Positions 54,081 through 64,000 of a stretch of DNA of 64,000 nt are shown here, one piece after another. The first letter of the stretch is position 1, and every line of letters begins with the position of its first letter. The notes beneath the pieces were generated by a model that saw only the letters and a program-made list of their open reading frames with translations, made no database searches and was not told the origin of the DNA. This DNA comes from Hetaerina americana (taxonomy: Eukaryota > Arthropoda > Insecta > Odonata > Calopterygidae). The stretch is taken from assembly GCA_022747635.1 (NCBI GenBank), contig JAKTNV010000601.1, positions 36,013 to 100,012 on the forward strand, read 5' to 3'. Position numbers and translations under genes: made by a program.

Positions 54081-54162
54081 CCTCAATAGAGTTGGTCATC
54101 TCCCTTTTTAGTCATCCTATTTATTTATATATTTATTTATTTATTTTAACTGAACACTTTAA

Positions 54163-57100
54163 ATGTGTTCCATTCTGCAGTGGAACTGCAATGGCTTTTA
54201 TCGGCACAAGGAGGAGCTGGCCATTTTAATCCAAGATTTTAAACCCTCTTGTATTTGTCTCCAAGAGACCCATTTTAAGGCTGAAGTTAAGGGTATTTTG
54301 AAGGGGTTCACTGTTTTTAGAACGGATGACCTAAGTGGCCAACGAGCCCAAGGGGGAGTAGCAGTTGCGGCCCGTGAGGCCCTTTACACCTCGCGAGTCC
54401 AACTGAACTCTCCATTCCAGGCCGTCGCTGTCACGGTGCACACCCCTGAGAGGATGACGTTATGCAACGTGTATCTGCCAGAGGGTGCACCGGTGACCCG
54501 CCTGAACCTTGAAGCCCTTGTCCACCAGCTTCCTCAGCCGTTCATTTTGATGGGAGATTTTAATGCCCATGATCCTCTCTGGGGAGGGCCAGAAACCCAA
54601 AGCAACAGGAGAGGTCGAATTTTATCCAACTTTATTGAGGATTTTAACCTGTTTTTATTAAATAGCGGCGAAAAAACCCGCTTTAACAGCTTTAATGGGG
54701 AATTCTCAGCAATAGATCTTTGTCTATGCTCGAGAAGTCTAGCCCCAAAGCTGAAAATGTCCACCCACAACGATCTCTGTGGGAGTGACCATTTTCCTCT
54801 TCTACTCGTTAAAGAAGACTCTTCGCCCACCATTTCAAAACCTCCGGAAAAGTGGCGTATTAACCGTGCGGACTGGCCACTTTTCAAGCGTACGTTTACA
54901 TATAAACACGACGCAAGTTTCGACGCGTTGCACAACGTCGATAAACTAAGTTCAACGCTGTTGGCGGCAGCTACGAAAAGTATCCCTCGTACGTCCGGGA
55001 ACATTAATCGAGCTCCTGTCCCTTGGTGGAACGGGGAATGCGACCGGGCGATTCGGGCGAGGAAAAAAGCACTGCATATTTTTAGAAAATATCCCACGGC
55101 AACTAATCTGGCATCGTACCGCCGCCTGAGAGCGCGAGCTCGAAGGGCCGTGAAGGAGGCCAAGAGGGCTTCCTGGATAGAATACGTCTCTACCATCAAC
55201 CATCGCACGCCACTTGGTCAGGTATGGGACAAAGTGAAGAAAATCTCCGGGTCAAAGGGCTCATTTGTCATCTCGCCATTGCTTGTTGCTGGCCGGGTGG
55301 TTAATTCACCTGCCGAAATAAGAAACATATTTGCCAGTCAGTTCGCGGCCAATAGCAGTGACGAGGGCTATACCGCGGACTTTGTGTACAGGAAGAGGCG
55401 ATGCGAGAGAGTCCCTCTCAAATTTGGTGCAGGTCCTACACGGGAATATTACAATGAGCCTTTCACGTCCTGGGAGCTTAAATCCGCCATCGAAGACTCC
55501 CATTACACCTCGCCAGGGGCGGACGAAATCCACAACGCATTTCTCCGGAACATTCCGGAAACTGCGATTGGGGAGGTCCTAAATACCCTCAACCAACTTT
55601 GGAACGAGGGCAGTTTTCCAAATGCCTGGCGAGAGTCCATCGTGATACCAATCCCAAAACAGGGCAAGGACCAAAATGACCCGAACAACTACCGTCCCAT
55701 ATCTCTCACCAGCTGCCTGTGCAAGGTGATGGAACGGATGGTAAACCGACGTCTCATGTGGTGCTTGGAGAGTCGACACCTGCTCTCCGACGCTCAGTGC
55801 GGCTTTCGGCGTGGCAGGTCCACGACAGACCATCTGGTGCGCACTGAGAACTTCATTCAGGAAGCCTTTCTCCACCGTCAACACGTCATAGCAGTCTTCT
55901 TCGACCTGGAGAAGGCCTATGATAGTGTGTGGCGATGGAGAATCCTCAACACGCTCCACAAGTGGGGATTTAGAGGCAACATGGCCCTATTTATCAGAAA
56001 TTTTTTAACTAACCGCCTTTTTAAAGTAAGGACTGGGAAGCACTTATCCCGATCTTTTACACAGGAGAACGGGGTACCCCAGGGTTCAGTACTGAGCGTG
56101 ACGTTATTTGCCATCGCCATCAACGACGTGGTGGAATGCATCAATGCCCCGGTGATGGCATCGCTCTATGTGGACGACCTAGCCATATTTTGCCGGTCGA
56201 CACGACTGCCAAACGCTTCCAGGCAAGCCCAGGTGACTAAACAAACTGGGAGAGTGGTCGCGAAAGAACGGATTTCGTTTCTCCATGGAGAAAACGAAAT
56301 GCGTGCACTTTCACCGTCTTCGCGGTTACCACGTTACCCCGACCCTAACCCTGTTGGGTAGGATTCTTCCATTTGTGGAGTCCGTCCGCTTTCTCGGCAT
56401 GATCCTGGACCAAAAGCTGAACTGGCGGGAGCATATCCGCGTGTTACGCGAGAGGTGTCGCCAAACCCTCAACGTTTTAAAGTTTTTAACTCACTCCACT
56501 TGGGGAGCAGACCGCACCACCATGCTTTTATTGTACAGAGGCTTGGTGCGATCCAAATTGGACTATGGTTCCATAGTTTATTCCTCAGGACGAGAGTCTT
56601 ACTTGAGACCACTCACATGTGTCCACAATGCTGGGATACGGTTGGCCACCGGGGCATTTAGAACAAGCCCAGTCCCAAGCCTACTTGCAGACGCAGGGGA
56701 GCCTCCGTTGGAAACCCGCAGGATGATTTTAATGGGCAACTATGCCTGTAAAATTTTATCAGAGACAATCCACCCTTGTTTTAACATAGTTTTTAACCAA
56801 CGGTTTTTAGACTTATTTAACAGGCGGAGAAGGGCAACTAGACCCTTTGCCGTTCGTTTTAATGATTTTATTAATGAGGTAAATTTTACATTTCCTCAAA
56901 TATGCCCCGTCTCCTATGCTAAGTATCCGCCTTGGTTAACACCAATGCCGGATATTAAACTCATTGCCAGTGCACGCCGCAAAGCCAAGACGACCGATTC
57001 CGAATACCAGCAGCTCTTCAGTGCCGTCCTCAGCTCACTTTCTGACTTTGTCCCAGTCTACACCGACGGGTCAAAGTCAGAATCTGCGTGTGCCTATGCA

Positions 57101-57862
57101 GTCGTGTCCCACTACCATGGAGTCGTGAGGAAAAAACTGCACACTTCTTGCAGCATTTTTACAGCCGAGCTGTCAGCCATAAGGACGGCCCTAGGAGAAA
57201 TAAAAGAAAGCAATGGCTCTTTCCTCATCTGCACCGACTCGTTGAGCGCCCTAAAATCTTTATCGGTCTTTGCACCTGTGCACCCGATAGTCCAGGAGAT
57301 CCATTATACCCTGTTGTCCCTTCAGAGAAAGGGGAACAGGGTCTCCTTTATATGGACTCCTGGTCACGTCGGCATAAGAGGCAACGAAAAAGCTGACCAG
57401 GCAGCGAAGGATGCCCTTCGACAACCCGAGACCGACTCCACCTTGGTCCCAATGGAGGACGTGAAGGCCGCCTTGCGGAACTCGGTCCTGCATCAGTGGA
57501 AGGAGACTTGGCAGTCTCTGCAAAATAATAAACTCAGGGCAATAAAACCGGTCGTTTCACCATGGTCCTCTTCCATCCGGAACATTCGGAGGGAAGAGGT
57601 CATGATTACGCGCCTGAGAATAGGACACTCATCCCTCACTCATTCGTACCTCTTTGCGGAGGTAAAAGAACAGCCCCGCTGCAATGAGTGTTTCCAACCC
57701 CTTACGATAAAACATATCCTGACGGAATGTACAAGATACCAAAGGGCCAGAGACATGTTGAAGATAAGGGGAGACTTAAAAAATATTTTAGGGGATGACT
57801 CTGGGTCTATTAACCGAGTCCTAAGTTTTTTAAGGTCAACCGGTTTAATGGGGCAGCTTTAG
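54163..57862 (+). pseudogene. ILN-5' ORF2, frameshifted after YVDD
   Basis: Identical to ILN-5 ORF2: a 732-aa first frame (to 56361) with endonuclease and RT through YVDD, and a 525-aa second frame (56285-57862) with the RT end, RNase H and CX2CX7HX4C. The shared 2-bp deletion shows the duplication came after it. Confidence 0.92.
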
Positions 57863-58042
57863 CTTTGGAGCTCATAATTTTAATGCTTTTGATTTTAACA
57901 ATTATTTATTTATTTATATTTAACCGTATTTATTTATTTATTAATCCTAAGTAAAAAGGAATTTTAGTTTTATATTTAATGAGTGGTGCAAAATGACCTT
58001 AGCTGTCGACGCACCCTAAAACCCAAAACTACTACTACTACT

Positions 58043-58053
58043 CCAAATCCACT
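58043..58053 (+). repeat. Target-site duplication of ILN-5' (right)
   Basis: CCAAATCCACT following the ACT tail; matches 43814-43824 and 52308-52318. Confidence 0.93.
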
Positions 58054-60480
58054 TGCGGACAGCAAAAACCTCGCAGCCGTAAAGGAGCTGAGGACAGATA
58101 ATCGCCATATACAGGTATATTCGTTCGGCTAGGGAGAGAGAGGAACCACTGGCGGTAAGGCAGCCGAGTTGGTTCCTCGCGACTATTGCTTTTCTGTTGC
58201 AAAATTCTAAGTGAGTCGAGAAAGAGAGTTTTGAATCCAAGACGATACCCAAAAAGCGATGCGAAGAGGCTCGGGGAATTAAGTGTTTACTGAACAGTAA
58301 AGGGATGTGCGAGGGTAGTTGACGTGTACGTTCACAGTGAACGTGTGTGCTCTTGTCTGCGTTGGTTTTTATTTTCCATCTTTTCGCCCATGCCTGTATT
58401 TTTCGAAGGTGCGCGTTTAGTTTCGTGATGTTTGTATGGCATTGTCTGGATGAAGCAGCGATCGCGATGTCGTCAGCGTACATGTGAATGGACGTGAGTG
58501 GAGAACCAGGTAAATCGTTCACGTAAATATTGAATAGAAGGGGGCCGCTTGTCACATCGAAGAGAGAAAGTCGCCCAATGACACAACGAATTGCCGACTC
58601 GAAAGGAAGCTCTGTATAATACGGAGGAGGGGGAAGGAAAGCGGGAGGGGTGGAGTTTGTAGAGGAGGCCTTCGTGCCAGACACGGTCAAAGGCCCTGGC
58701 GACATCTAGAAACAGCGTCTGTGACCATTCTCTGGTTGAAACCGTGAGAGATTTTCTCACAAAGGCGAAGCACTTGGTGGGTGGCCGACACGTGTTCGCG
58801 AAAGCCCAGCTGTTCGGGGCAAAGGATGTTATTTTCCGAGGCATGCTTTTGGAGACGAGAAAGAAGGAATTTTAAAAGATTTTCTAAATATTGGAAAGTA
58901 ACGTGATCGGACGGCTGCTACCGGGAATGGTTGCTTCTTTTCCAGGTTTGGGCAAAAGGAAAATTTTGTTAAGTTTCTAAGGAGATGGATAGTGGGAATG
59001 GATAAAACAATGATTAAATAGGTCGGAAAGGACGGGATGCTGGAAGCGAGTTTTAGTTCCCGGTTTGAAACCTTTTCCAACCCGGGAGCTTTTCTCGCGG
59101 AAAGAGAAGAGAGAATAGACGAAATCTCTTTCGCCAAAGTGATCAGTTCGAGAGGAGATGAAATGGGAGGAAAGGAATTGAGAAACTTGCGGAGCTCAGG
59201 ATCGAGGGGAGAAGGGGGAAGGATCCGCAGACATGGTGGACTCGAGGTGATCAGCCTGGATAATAAATAAAATCGAAAATAAATGTATCACGGAATTTGA
59301 TGGGAGAATTGGTTACTTTCGGGCGGCGATGAAGAGCTTTCGACAACCGCCACAAGGAGTTATCTTCAAAGGTAAGGGATTCAATATGACAGCCATTCCT
59401 GAGCGGAGTAGGCTGAGATAGCCTTTTTTACTTCCGCCGTGAGTCTATTATACGCGGTTTTAAGTTCGGGAGTTCTCTCGCGCTGCCAAGTACGTCTGGC
59501 AACCTTGCGTCGTTTGATTTTGTAAAGAATTTTGGCGGGGAGAGGGTGACGCCCTTCCCTCGCACGTGGTTTGAAAATATCCTTCGTGACCGATCATCTG
59601 GCCTCGGAAAAGGTTTCGGCGATGGCTGAGGCTCGGCAGTCGAGATCCTCGTGGGAGGGAGAGGAAAGGGGAGATAGTGGCTCCAGCATGGCTGCAAGTG
59701 TGTCGGGAAACCATGCCCAGTCAATGACTTTGCGAGGAGGGGTGAGAGAGGCTTGCAAGGCAAGGGTAAGACGAAAGAGAAGGGAAAAGTGGTCCGAAGC
59801 GAAAGCCCAGACAACGGAGGGAGGCTCGTTAAAGGGGAGGTTGACGAAGAGGCCGAAATCATTATGGAACACGAGCGCTGTGACCGGGTGATGTGGGTGG
59901 TTTCAAGAGGGGCGAGGATGGAAATGGGTTTGCCCTCGACGAAGGCAAGGAGGGTGCGGCCGTTGGTGTTCGTAGTCGAGCAATTCCACGCGACATGTCT
60001 CGAATTTCAATCTCCGACGAACAAGCCGTTCTTTGTCCGAGACGTCAGCAGAGAAAGATCGTTTTTATTCAATTTACGCGAACGATTAGGTGAATTGTAA
60101 ATGGAATGAATGTTAATGTGTCCGAGCGTGGTATGGACTTTAATTCCAAGAGCCTCGATGTTCGCCAATATGGGTACGTCTAGTAGAGAATGAGATAAAT
60201 TACATTTAACTAGAACCGCTACTCCTCCCCCTGGAGTGCTCCTGTCCAATCTATGCGTAATGTAATGGTCCGAATAAAAAGAAATATGCGGTCTTAAAAA
60301 GGTTTCTTGTAAGAGTATGTCTATGTGATGCCTGGTAGCGTAGTGTAATAGTTCGTGTATTTTGTGATGTATGCCGTTACAGTTCCGAGATGGAGTTTTT
60401 CAATTCGTGCTTAATTTCCCCGTGTGCAAATTATGTGTGCATACTGAGTAGCTATTCTAGAATCGACCGACCGACGCTAA
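58043..60480 (-). pseudogene. J2 ORF2: endonuclease and RT, frameshifted
   Basis: On the minus strand: NCNGIHHKIHELLHYATR and HIDILLQETFL (about 60400-60300), then DRSTPGGGVAVLVKCNLSHS, IEALGIKVHTTLGHIN and GLFVGD (60249-60007). The rest of the endonuclease (FASDHFSLLF) is near 59800. The RT start is at 59137-58829 (SARKAPGLEKVSNRELK), FLDVARAFDRVWHEG near 58690, and YADDIAIAASS near 58470. HRFLGIVLDSKLSF and a C-terminus up to VRKW follow, where ILN-5' interrupts it; the last codons are at 43824-43703. There are many frameshifts. The sequence is close to J1. Confidence 0.87.
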
Positions 60481-60966
60481 AGAACTGCGCCTTTGCGCAT
60501 GTTCCCGGTTTGCAGCTGCTGCTAATTAACGGTTTTTTGATGATATCTATTGGTTCAGGGCTTTAGTATAGGTTTAGGGCATTCAGGTTTTGGGATTGTT
60601 CGTTTGGTTTTTAGAATTTGTTGGCATAGTGGAATATTTCGGGCGTTTGTTTAGTGTGGGTTTTTGTCGTACTACCACAGGTTTTCTAATAGGGGGTTCA
60701 TCGTGGAGGCCAGAGATTTTGAGAAAGATACTGCTATTGATTGGAGGTATGTGCTTATATCAGGTAGTTTTAGATCCTTTTGAGTTGGGTCGTTGCGGAT
60801 GAACCAAGGGGTGTTTAGAATTTTCCTGACGGTTTTATTTTGAAAGGTGAATAACTTTTTTAAATGTGTTGCTGCAATTGCCCCCCAAGCCAGGTAACCG
60901 TAGGTAAGGATTGGCCTGATCATTGATTTGTAAAGGGTTAGTTTGGTATTTAGATTAAGGGGACTT
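60481..60966 (-). pseudogene. Jockey-like RT C-terminus and 3' end
   Basis: On the minus strand 60966-60672 encodes LNLNTKLTLYKSMIRPILTYG, LAWGAIAATH, FQNKTVRKILNTPWFIRND and LKLPDISTYLQSIA, the typical post-palm end of Jockey RTs, ending at 60672. Positions 60671-60481 are the non-coding 3' side and border J2. It is interrupted by ILN-6 at 60967. It may be family K, but the K copy here lacks this region for comparison. Confidence 0.75.
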
Positions 60967-61565
60967 CCCCCCCGCGGGTAGGGGGATAGAGAATACTCCC
61001 GCAGTATCCCTGCTTGTAGTAAGAGGCGACGAAAACGGCGGGGAGAAAACCCCGAAAACAAACCCCAAGCCAGCAAGGGATGCGTCCGGACAGTGCTGTG
61101 GATCCACTATCTATGAGCGGCCATACCATCTGGCCTGCGATCCGCCCAGGTGTTTGCCGTGCCTGGAGACCCGTAAGGGAGAGAAGGGGATCCTGGAGGG
61201 TGAGCATTCTGGTTCCCAGCAGGGTGTCGGATGCCCTGTATGGACCGGGAAGTGATACCCCTCTTCGGCCCCGGATTTCGTGTAAACGGGAGGCCGGGAG
61301 CTAGCCACTCCCAGTCAATCGGCTTCCGTCGCGTTTTCGCTCCGGTGGCGAGTGCCAAGGTTGTGGGGGTCTGCGTAGGGAGGTCGGAGATGTAAGGGTT
61401 TTGGTGGGCCCTTGCACCGAAGATCCACCCCGAAACAGACAACCACTCCTGAAGCGCTATATCCCTCGAGTTAGCCCTGGCGACCGCTCCGGTTTGGCGG
61501 AGTGGCGTCCCAAATGTGTGGCTCCGTGGCGGGTGGGGAGGCCGAGGGACGAATCATTTATTATT

Positions 61566-62729
61566 ATGGAGGAAAAACCCTTTCCACCACTAAAAAGATC
61601 CCGTCCGGACACCGGCGGGGGAGAAAGGTGTATCGGCGCATGTAAGCGCTATTTAATTATGTCTTGTGCAAAGGAAGGTGAGACCTTGAAAAAGGTTTCT
61701 CCCTTCTTAATTCGCAGAGTGTTGTCACAGATTGTGCCTGGGGACCCAAAGAGCGTAAAGAAGCTCAGGGATGGTACACTTCTTATAGAGACCCTGAACG
61801 ATACACAGAGCGAAAAACTGCTGGCTATGGGAATGCTCCATGACATTCCGATTAAGGTGGAGGTGCACGGCACTCTTAACACCTGTCGGGGAGTCATCAG
61901 TCACTACGACCTCCTATACGTAGACATCGAAGAAATCAAGAGAGAAATGTTCTCTCAGGGAGTGACTGATTGTCGTCGACTCACCACAAGGCGCAACGGA
62001 GAAAACGTAAACAGCACCTCCGTGATCTTGACGTTTGCGCGTGATAGACTACCCGACAAGGTGTTTGTGGGCTATGAATCGGTACCAGTGAGGCCAATTA
62101 TCCCAAATCCCATGCGTTGTTTCAAATGCCAACGGTTCGGCCATGTCGCGTCGCGCTGCGAGGGCAAGGCCACCTTCCCGCGCTGTGGCAAAGACGCGCA
62201 CGAGGATAAAGAGTGCTCTTCGGAACCTCTTTGTGTCAATTGCGAGGGTACACCCAGTGTACTCTCGTGATTGCCCGAAGATGAAAGAAGAGAGGAAAGT
62301 CATGGAGATAAAAACACTGGAAAAAATCCCATATGCGCAAGCGAGGAGAAAATACAGGGCGCTAATCGCTCCAACTTTCTCCCGGTCCTTTGCTTCCGTT
62401 GCAACCACGCCATGTGTAAAGTGTACCATCGCCACACAGACAGAGATCGCGAAAGAATCGCCAATGGACACGCAAGTGCCTAAACCCAAAAGGGTAAAGG
62501 AGACGAAGAGTAAGGTGGACAAGGAGCCACCTACTCCTGTGGGCCCTTCAAAGAAGAGCCCACAAAAAACCACCAAGGAAACACGCCAAAAGGGCGTGAG
62601 AATAAATACACCTTTCCCGCCGCCTCCAGTCAAGCCAAAGAAGCCGGAGGTATTTGAAGAGGACCAGAGTATCTCTGATACAGAGTCTTCGCAAGCGAGT
62701 GGAAGAGGAAACATCGCTTCAAGCGATAA
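61566..62729 (+). pseudogene. ILN-6 ORF1, degraded
   Basis: The N-terminal frame is intact through CGCAGAG (so no AG loss) to 62270, where bases are lost at the third knuckle (CEGTPSVLS instead of CEGTHPVYS). The second knuckle has lost its first Cys (TFPRCGKDAH for TCPRCGKDAH). The C-terminal Lys/Pro part is in another frame (62143-62805), with further indels at about 62575 and 62690. Confidence 0.87.
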
Positions 62730-62805
62730 TCTCAATAATTGGTCATCTCCATTTTTATTCCACTTATTTATTTATTTGTTTATTCATTTTAATTTAACAC
62801 TTTAA

Positions 62806-64000
62806 ATGTGTTCCATTCTGCAGTGGAACTGCAATGGTTTTTATCGGCACAAGGAGGAGCTGGCCATTTTAATCCAAGATTTTAAACCTTCTTGTATTTG
62901 TCTCCAAGAGACCCATTTTAAGGCTGAAGATAAGGGTATTCGGAAGGGGTTCACTGTTTTTAGAACGGATGACCTAAGTGGCCAACGAGCCCAAGGGGGA
63001 GTAGCAGTTGCGGCCCGTGAGGCCCTTTACACCTCGCGAGTCCAACTGAACTCTCCATTCCAGGCCGTCGCTGTCATAATGCACACCCCTGAGAGGATGA
63101 CGTTACGTAACGTGTATCTGCCAGAGGGTGCACCGGTGACCCGCCTGAACCTTGAAGCCCTTGTCCGCCAGCCTCCTCAGCCGTACATTTTGATGGGAGA
63201 TTTTAATGCCCATGATCCTCTCTGGGGAGGGCCAGAAATCCAAAGTAATAGGAGAGGTCGAATCTTATCCAACTTTATTGAGGATTTTAACCTGTTTTTA
63301 TTAAATAGCGGCGAAAAAACCCGCTTTAACAGCTTCAATGGGGAATTCTCAGCAATAGATCTTTGTCTATGCTCGAGAAGTCTAGCCCCAAAGCTGAAAA
63401 TGTCCACCCACAACGATCTCTGTGGGAGTGACCATTTTCCTCTTCTACTCGTTAAAGAAGACTCTTCGCCCACCATTTCAAAGCCTCCGGAAAAGTGGCG
63501 TATTAACCGTGCGGACTGGCCACTTTTCAAGCGTACGTTTACATATAAACGAGACGCAAGTTTCGACGCGTTGCACAACGTCGATAAACTAAGTTCAAAG
63601 CTGTTGGCGGCAGCTACCAAAAGTATCCCTCGTACGTCCGGGAATCTTAATCGAGCTCCTGTCCCTTGGTGGAACGGGGAATGCGACCGGGCGATTCGGG
63701 CGAGGAAAAAAGCATTGAGTATTTTTAGAAAATATCCCACGGCAACTAATCTGGCATCGTACCGCCGCCAGAGAGCGCAGGCTCGAAGGGCCGTCAAGGA
63801 GGCCAAGAGGGCTTCCTGGATAGAATTTGTCTCTACCATCAACCATCGCACGCCACTTGGTAAGGTATGGGACAAAGTCAAGAAAATCTCCGGGTCCAAG
63901 GGCTCATTTGTCATCTCGCCATTGCTTGTTGCTGGCCGGGTTGTTAATTCACCTGCCGAAATATGCAACATATTTGCCAGTCAGTTCGCGGCCAATAGCA
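62806..64000 (+). CDS. ILN-6 ORF2, 5' part (endonuclease and RT start), partial at window end
   Basis: From ATG 62806 (MCSILQWNCNG) the frame stays open to the last base, about 398 codons. QETHF, MGDFNAHD and SDHFPLLL of the AP endonuclease are present, then the linker to VAGRVVNSPAEI. Variants include AVIMHTP for AVTVHTP and QPPQPYILMGD for QLPQPFILMGD. Whether the RT and RNase H are intact cannot be seen. Given the broken ORF1, this copy is unlikely to be autonomous. Confidence 0.88.
   Translation, partial: MCSILQWNCNGFYRHKEELAILIQDFKPSCICLQETHFKAEDKGIRKGFTVFRTDDLSGQRAQGGVAVAAREALYTSRVQLNSPFQAVAVIMHTPERMTLRNVYLPEGAPVTRLNLEALVRQPPQPYILMGDFNAHDPLWGGPEIQSNRRGRILSNFIEDFNLFLLNSGEKTRFNSFNGEFSAIDLCLCSRSLAPKLKMSTHNDLCGSDHFPLLLVKEDSSPTISKPPEKWRINRADWPLFKRTFTYKRDASFDALHNVDKLSSKLLAAATKSIPRTSGNLNRAPVPWWNGECDRAIRARKKALSIFRKYPTATNLASYRRQRAQARRAVKEAKRASWIEFVSTINHRTPLGKVWDKVKKISGSKGSFVISPLLVAGRVVNSPAEICNIFASQFAANS

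Larger units (their letters stand above)
49348..57841 (+). repeat. 8,494-bp tandem duplication, unit 2
   Basis: An apparently identical copy of 40854-49347: the reading frames agree, and so do the spot-checked lines, including private lesions such as the ORF2 2-bp deletion at about 56238. I did not compare every base. Confidence 0.9.
52319..58042 (+). mobile_element. ILN-5', I-superfamily LINE (duplicate of ILN-5 with its own 3' end)
   Basis: Same as ILN-5 through ORF2, but with the AACAATTATTT 3' UTR and an ACT tail ending at 58042, directly followed by the target-site duplication CCAAATCCACT. It thus carries the original ILN-5 3' end, while the left original flank sits at 43814. Confidence 0.94.
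60967..64000 (+). mobile_element. ILN-6, I-superfamily LINE, cut by the window end
   Basis: Starts with the CCC...GCGGGTAGGGGG signature at about 60967; 5' UTR to 61565, ORF1 broken, ORF2 open to the window end. The GTCG/CGAC hairpin near 61015 is altered (GTAGTAAGAGGCGACG). Shared variants (KLLAAATK, NLNR, and the AATTGGTCATC spacer) place it with ILN-1. Confidence 0.93.

Noticed and set aside
1..64000. LTR retrotransposons, DNA transposons with terminal inverted repeats, telomeric repeats, CRISPR arrays
   Set aside because: No long terminal direct repeats with primer-binding sites, integrase or transposase motifs, telomere arrays or spaced repeats were seen. The long direct repeats are LINE copies and the 8,494-bp duplication.

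Overview
The window is repetitive eukaryotic DNA, most likely from an arthropod and probably an insect. That guess is an inference from the retrotransposon families present; no marker gene is seen. I find no host protein-coding gene, rRNA gene, functional tRNA gene or CRISPR array. Almost everything is non-LTR retrotransposon (LINE) sequence, nested and recombined, plus one tRNA-derived SINE and one apparent endogenous viral fragment.

The dominant family, called ILN here, is about 5.7 kb and belongs to the I superfamily. It has a GC-rich 5' UTR with many short inverted repeats and an ORF1 with three zinc knuckles. ORF2 is 1,233 aa and carries an AP endonuclease, a reverse transcriptase (RT) with YVDD, an RNase H and a C-terminal CX2CX7HX4C. 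The 3' UTR ends in a short stem-loop and an (ACT)n tail. Seven copies lie on the + strand: ILN-1 (4604-16577, interrupted), ILN-2 (8426-14660, nested in ILN-1), ILN-3 (28928-34660, both ORFs intact), ILN-4 (35328-41070), ILN-5 (43825-49564), ILN-5' (52319-58042) and ILN-6 (60967 to the window end). ILN-2, ILN-3 and the ILN-5 pair have target-site duplications; ILN-1 and ILN-4 do not.

Older Jockey-like elements form the background. Family J is on the - strand (J1 16578-20517 with related older relics at 1-4603; J2 58043-60480 plus 43214-43824). Family K is on the - strand (20518-25012). Family R is on the + strand at 25020-28927 and 34676-35327, and on the - strand at 41071-43213 and again at 49565-51707. 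A further Jockey-like RT end lies at 60481-60966. All of these are frameshifted.

Three points stand out. First, ILN-2 has lost 321 bp including the YVDD motif, replaced by 849 bp of antisense sequence that looks like the 5' end of a partiti-like virus capsid segment. Second, the SINE at 18712-19021 shares the ILN 3' end, including a covarying stem, so ILN is its likely source of RT. Third, 8,494 bp is tandemly duplicated (40854-49347 and 49348-57841), with breakpoints inside a 56-bp stretch shared by the ILN 3' ends; this points to unequal crossing-over between retrotransposon copies, or to an assembly error.
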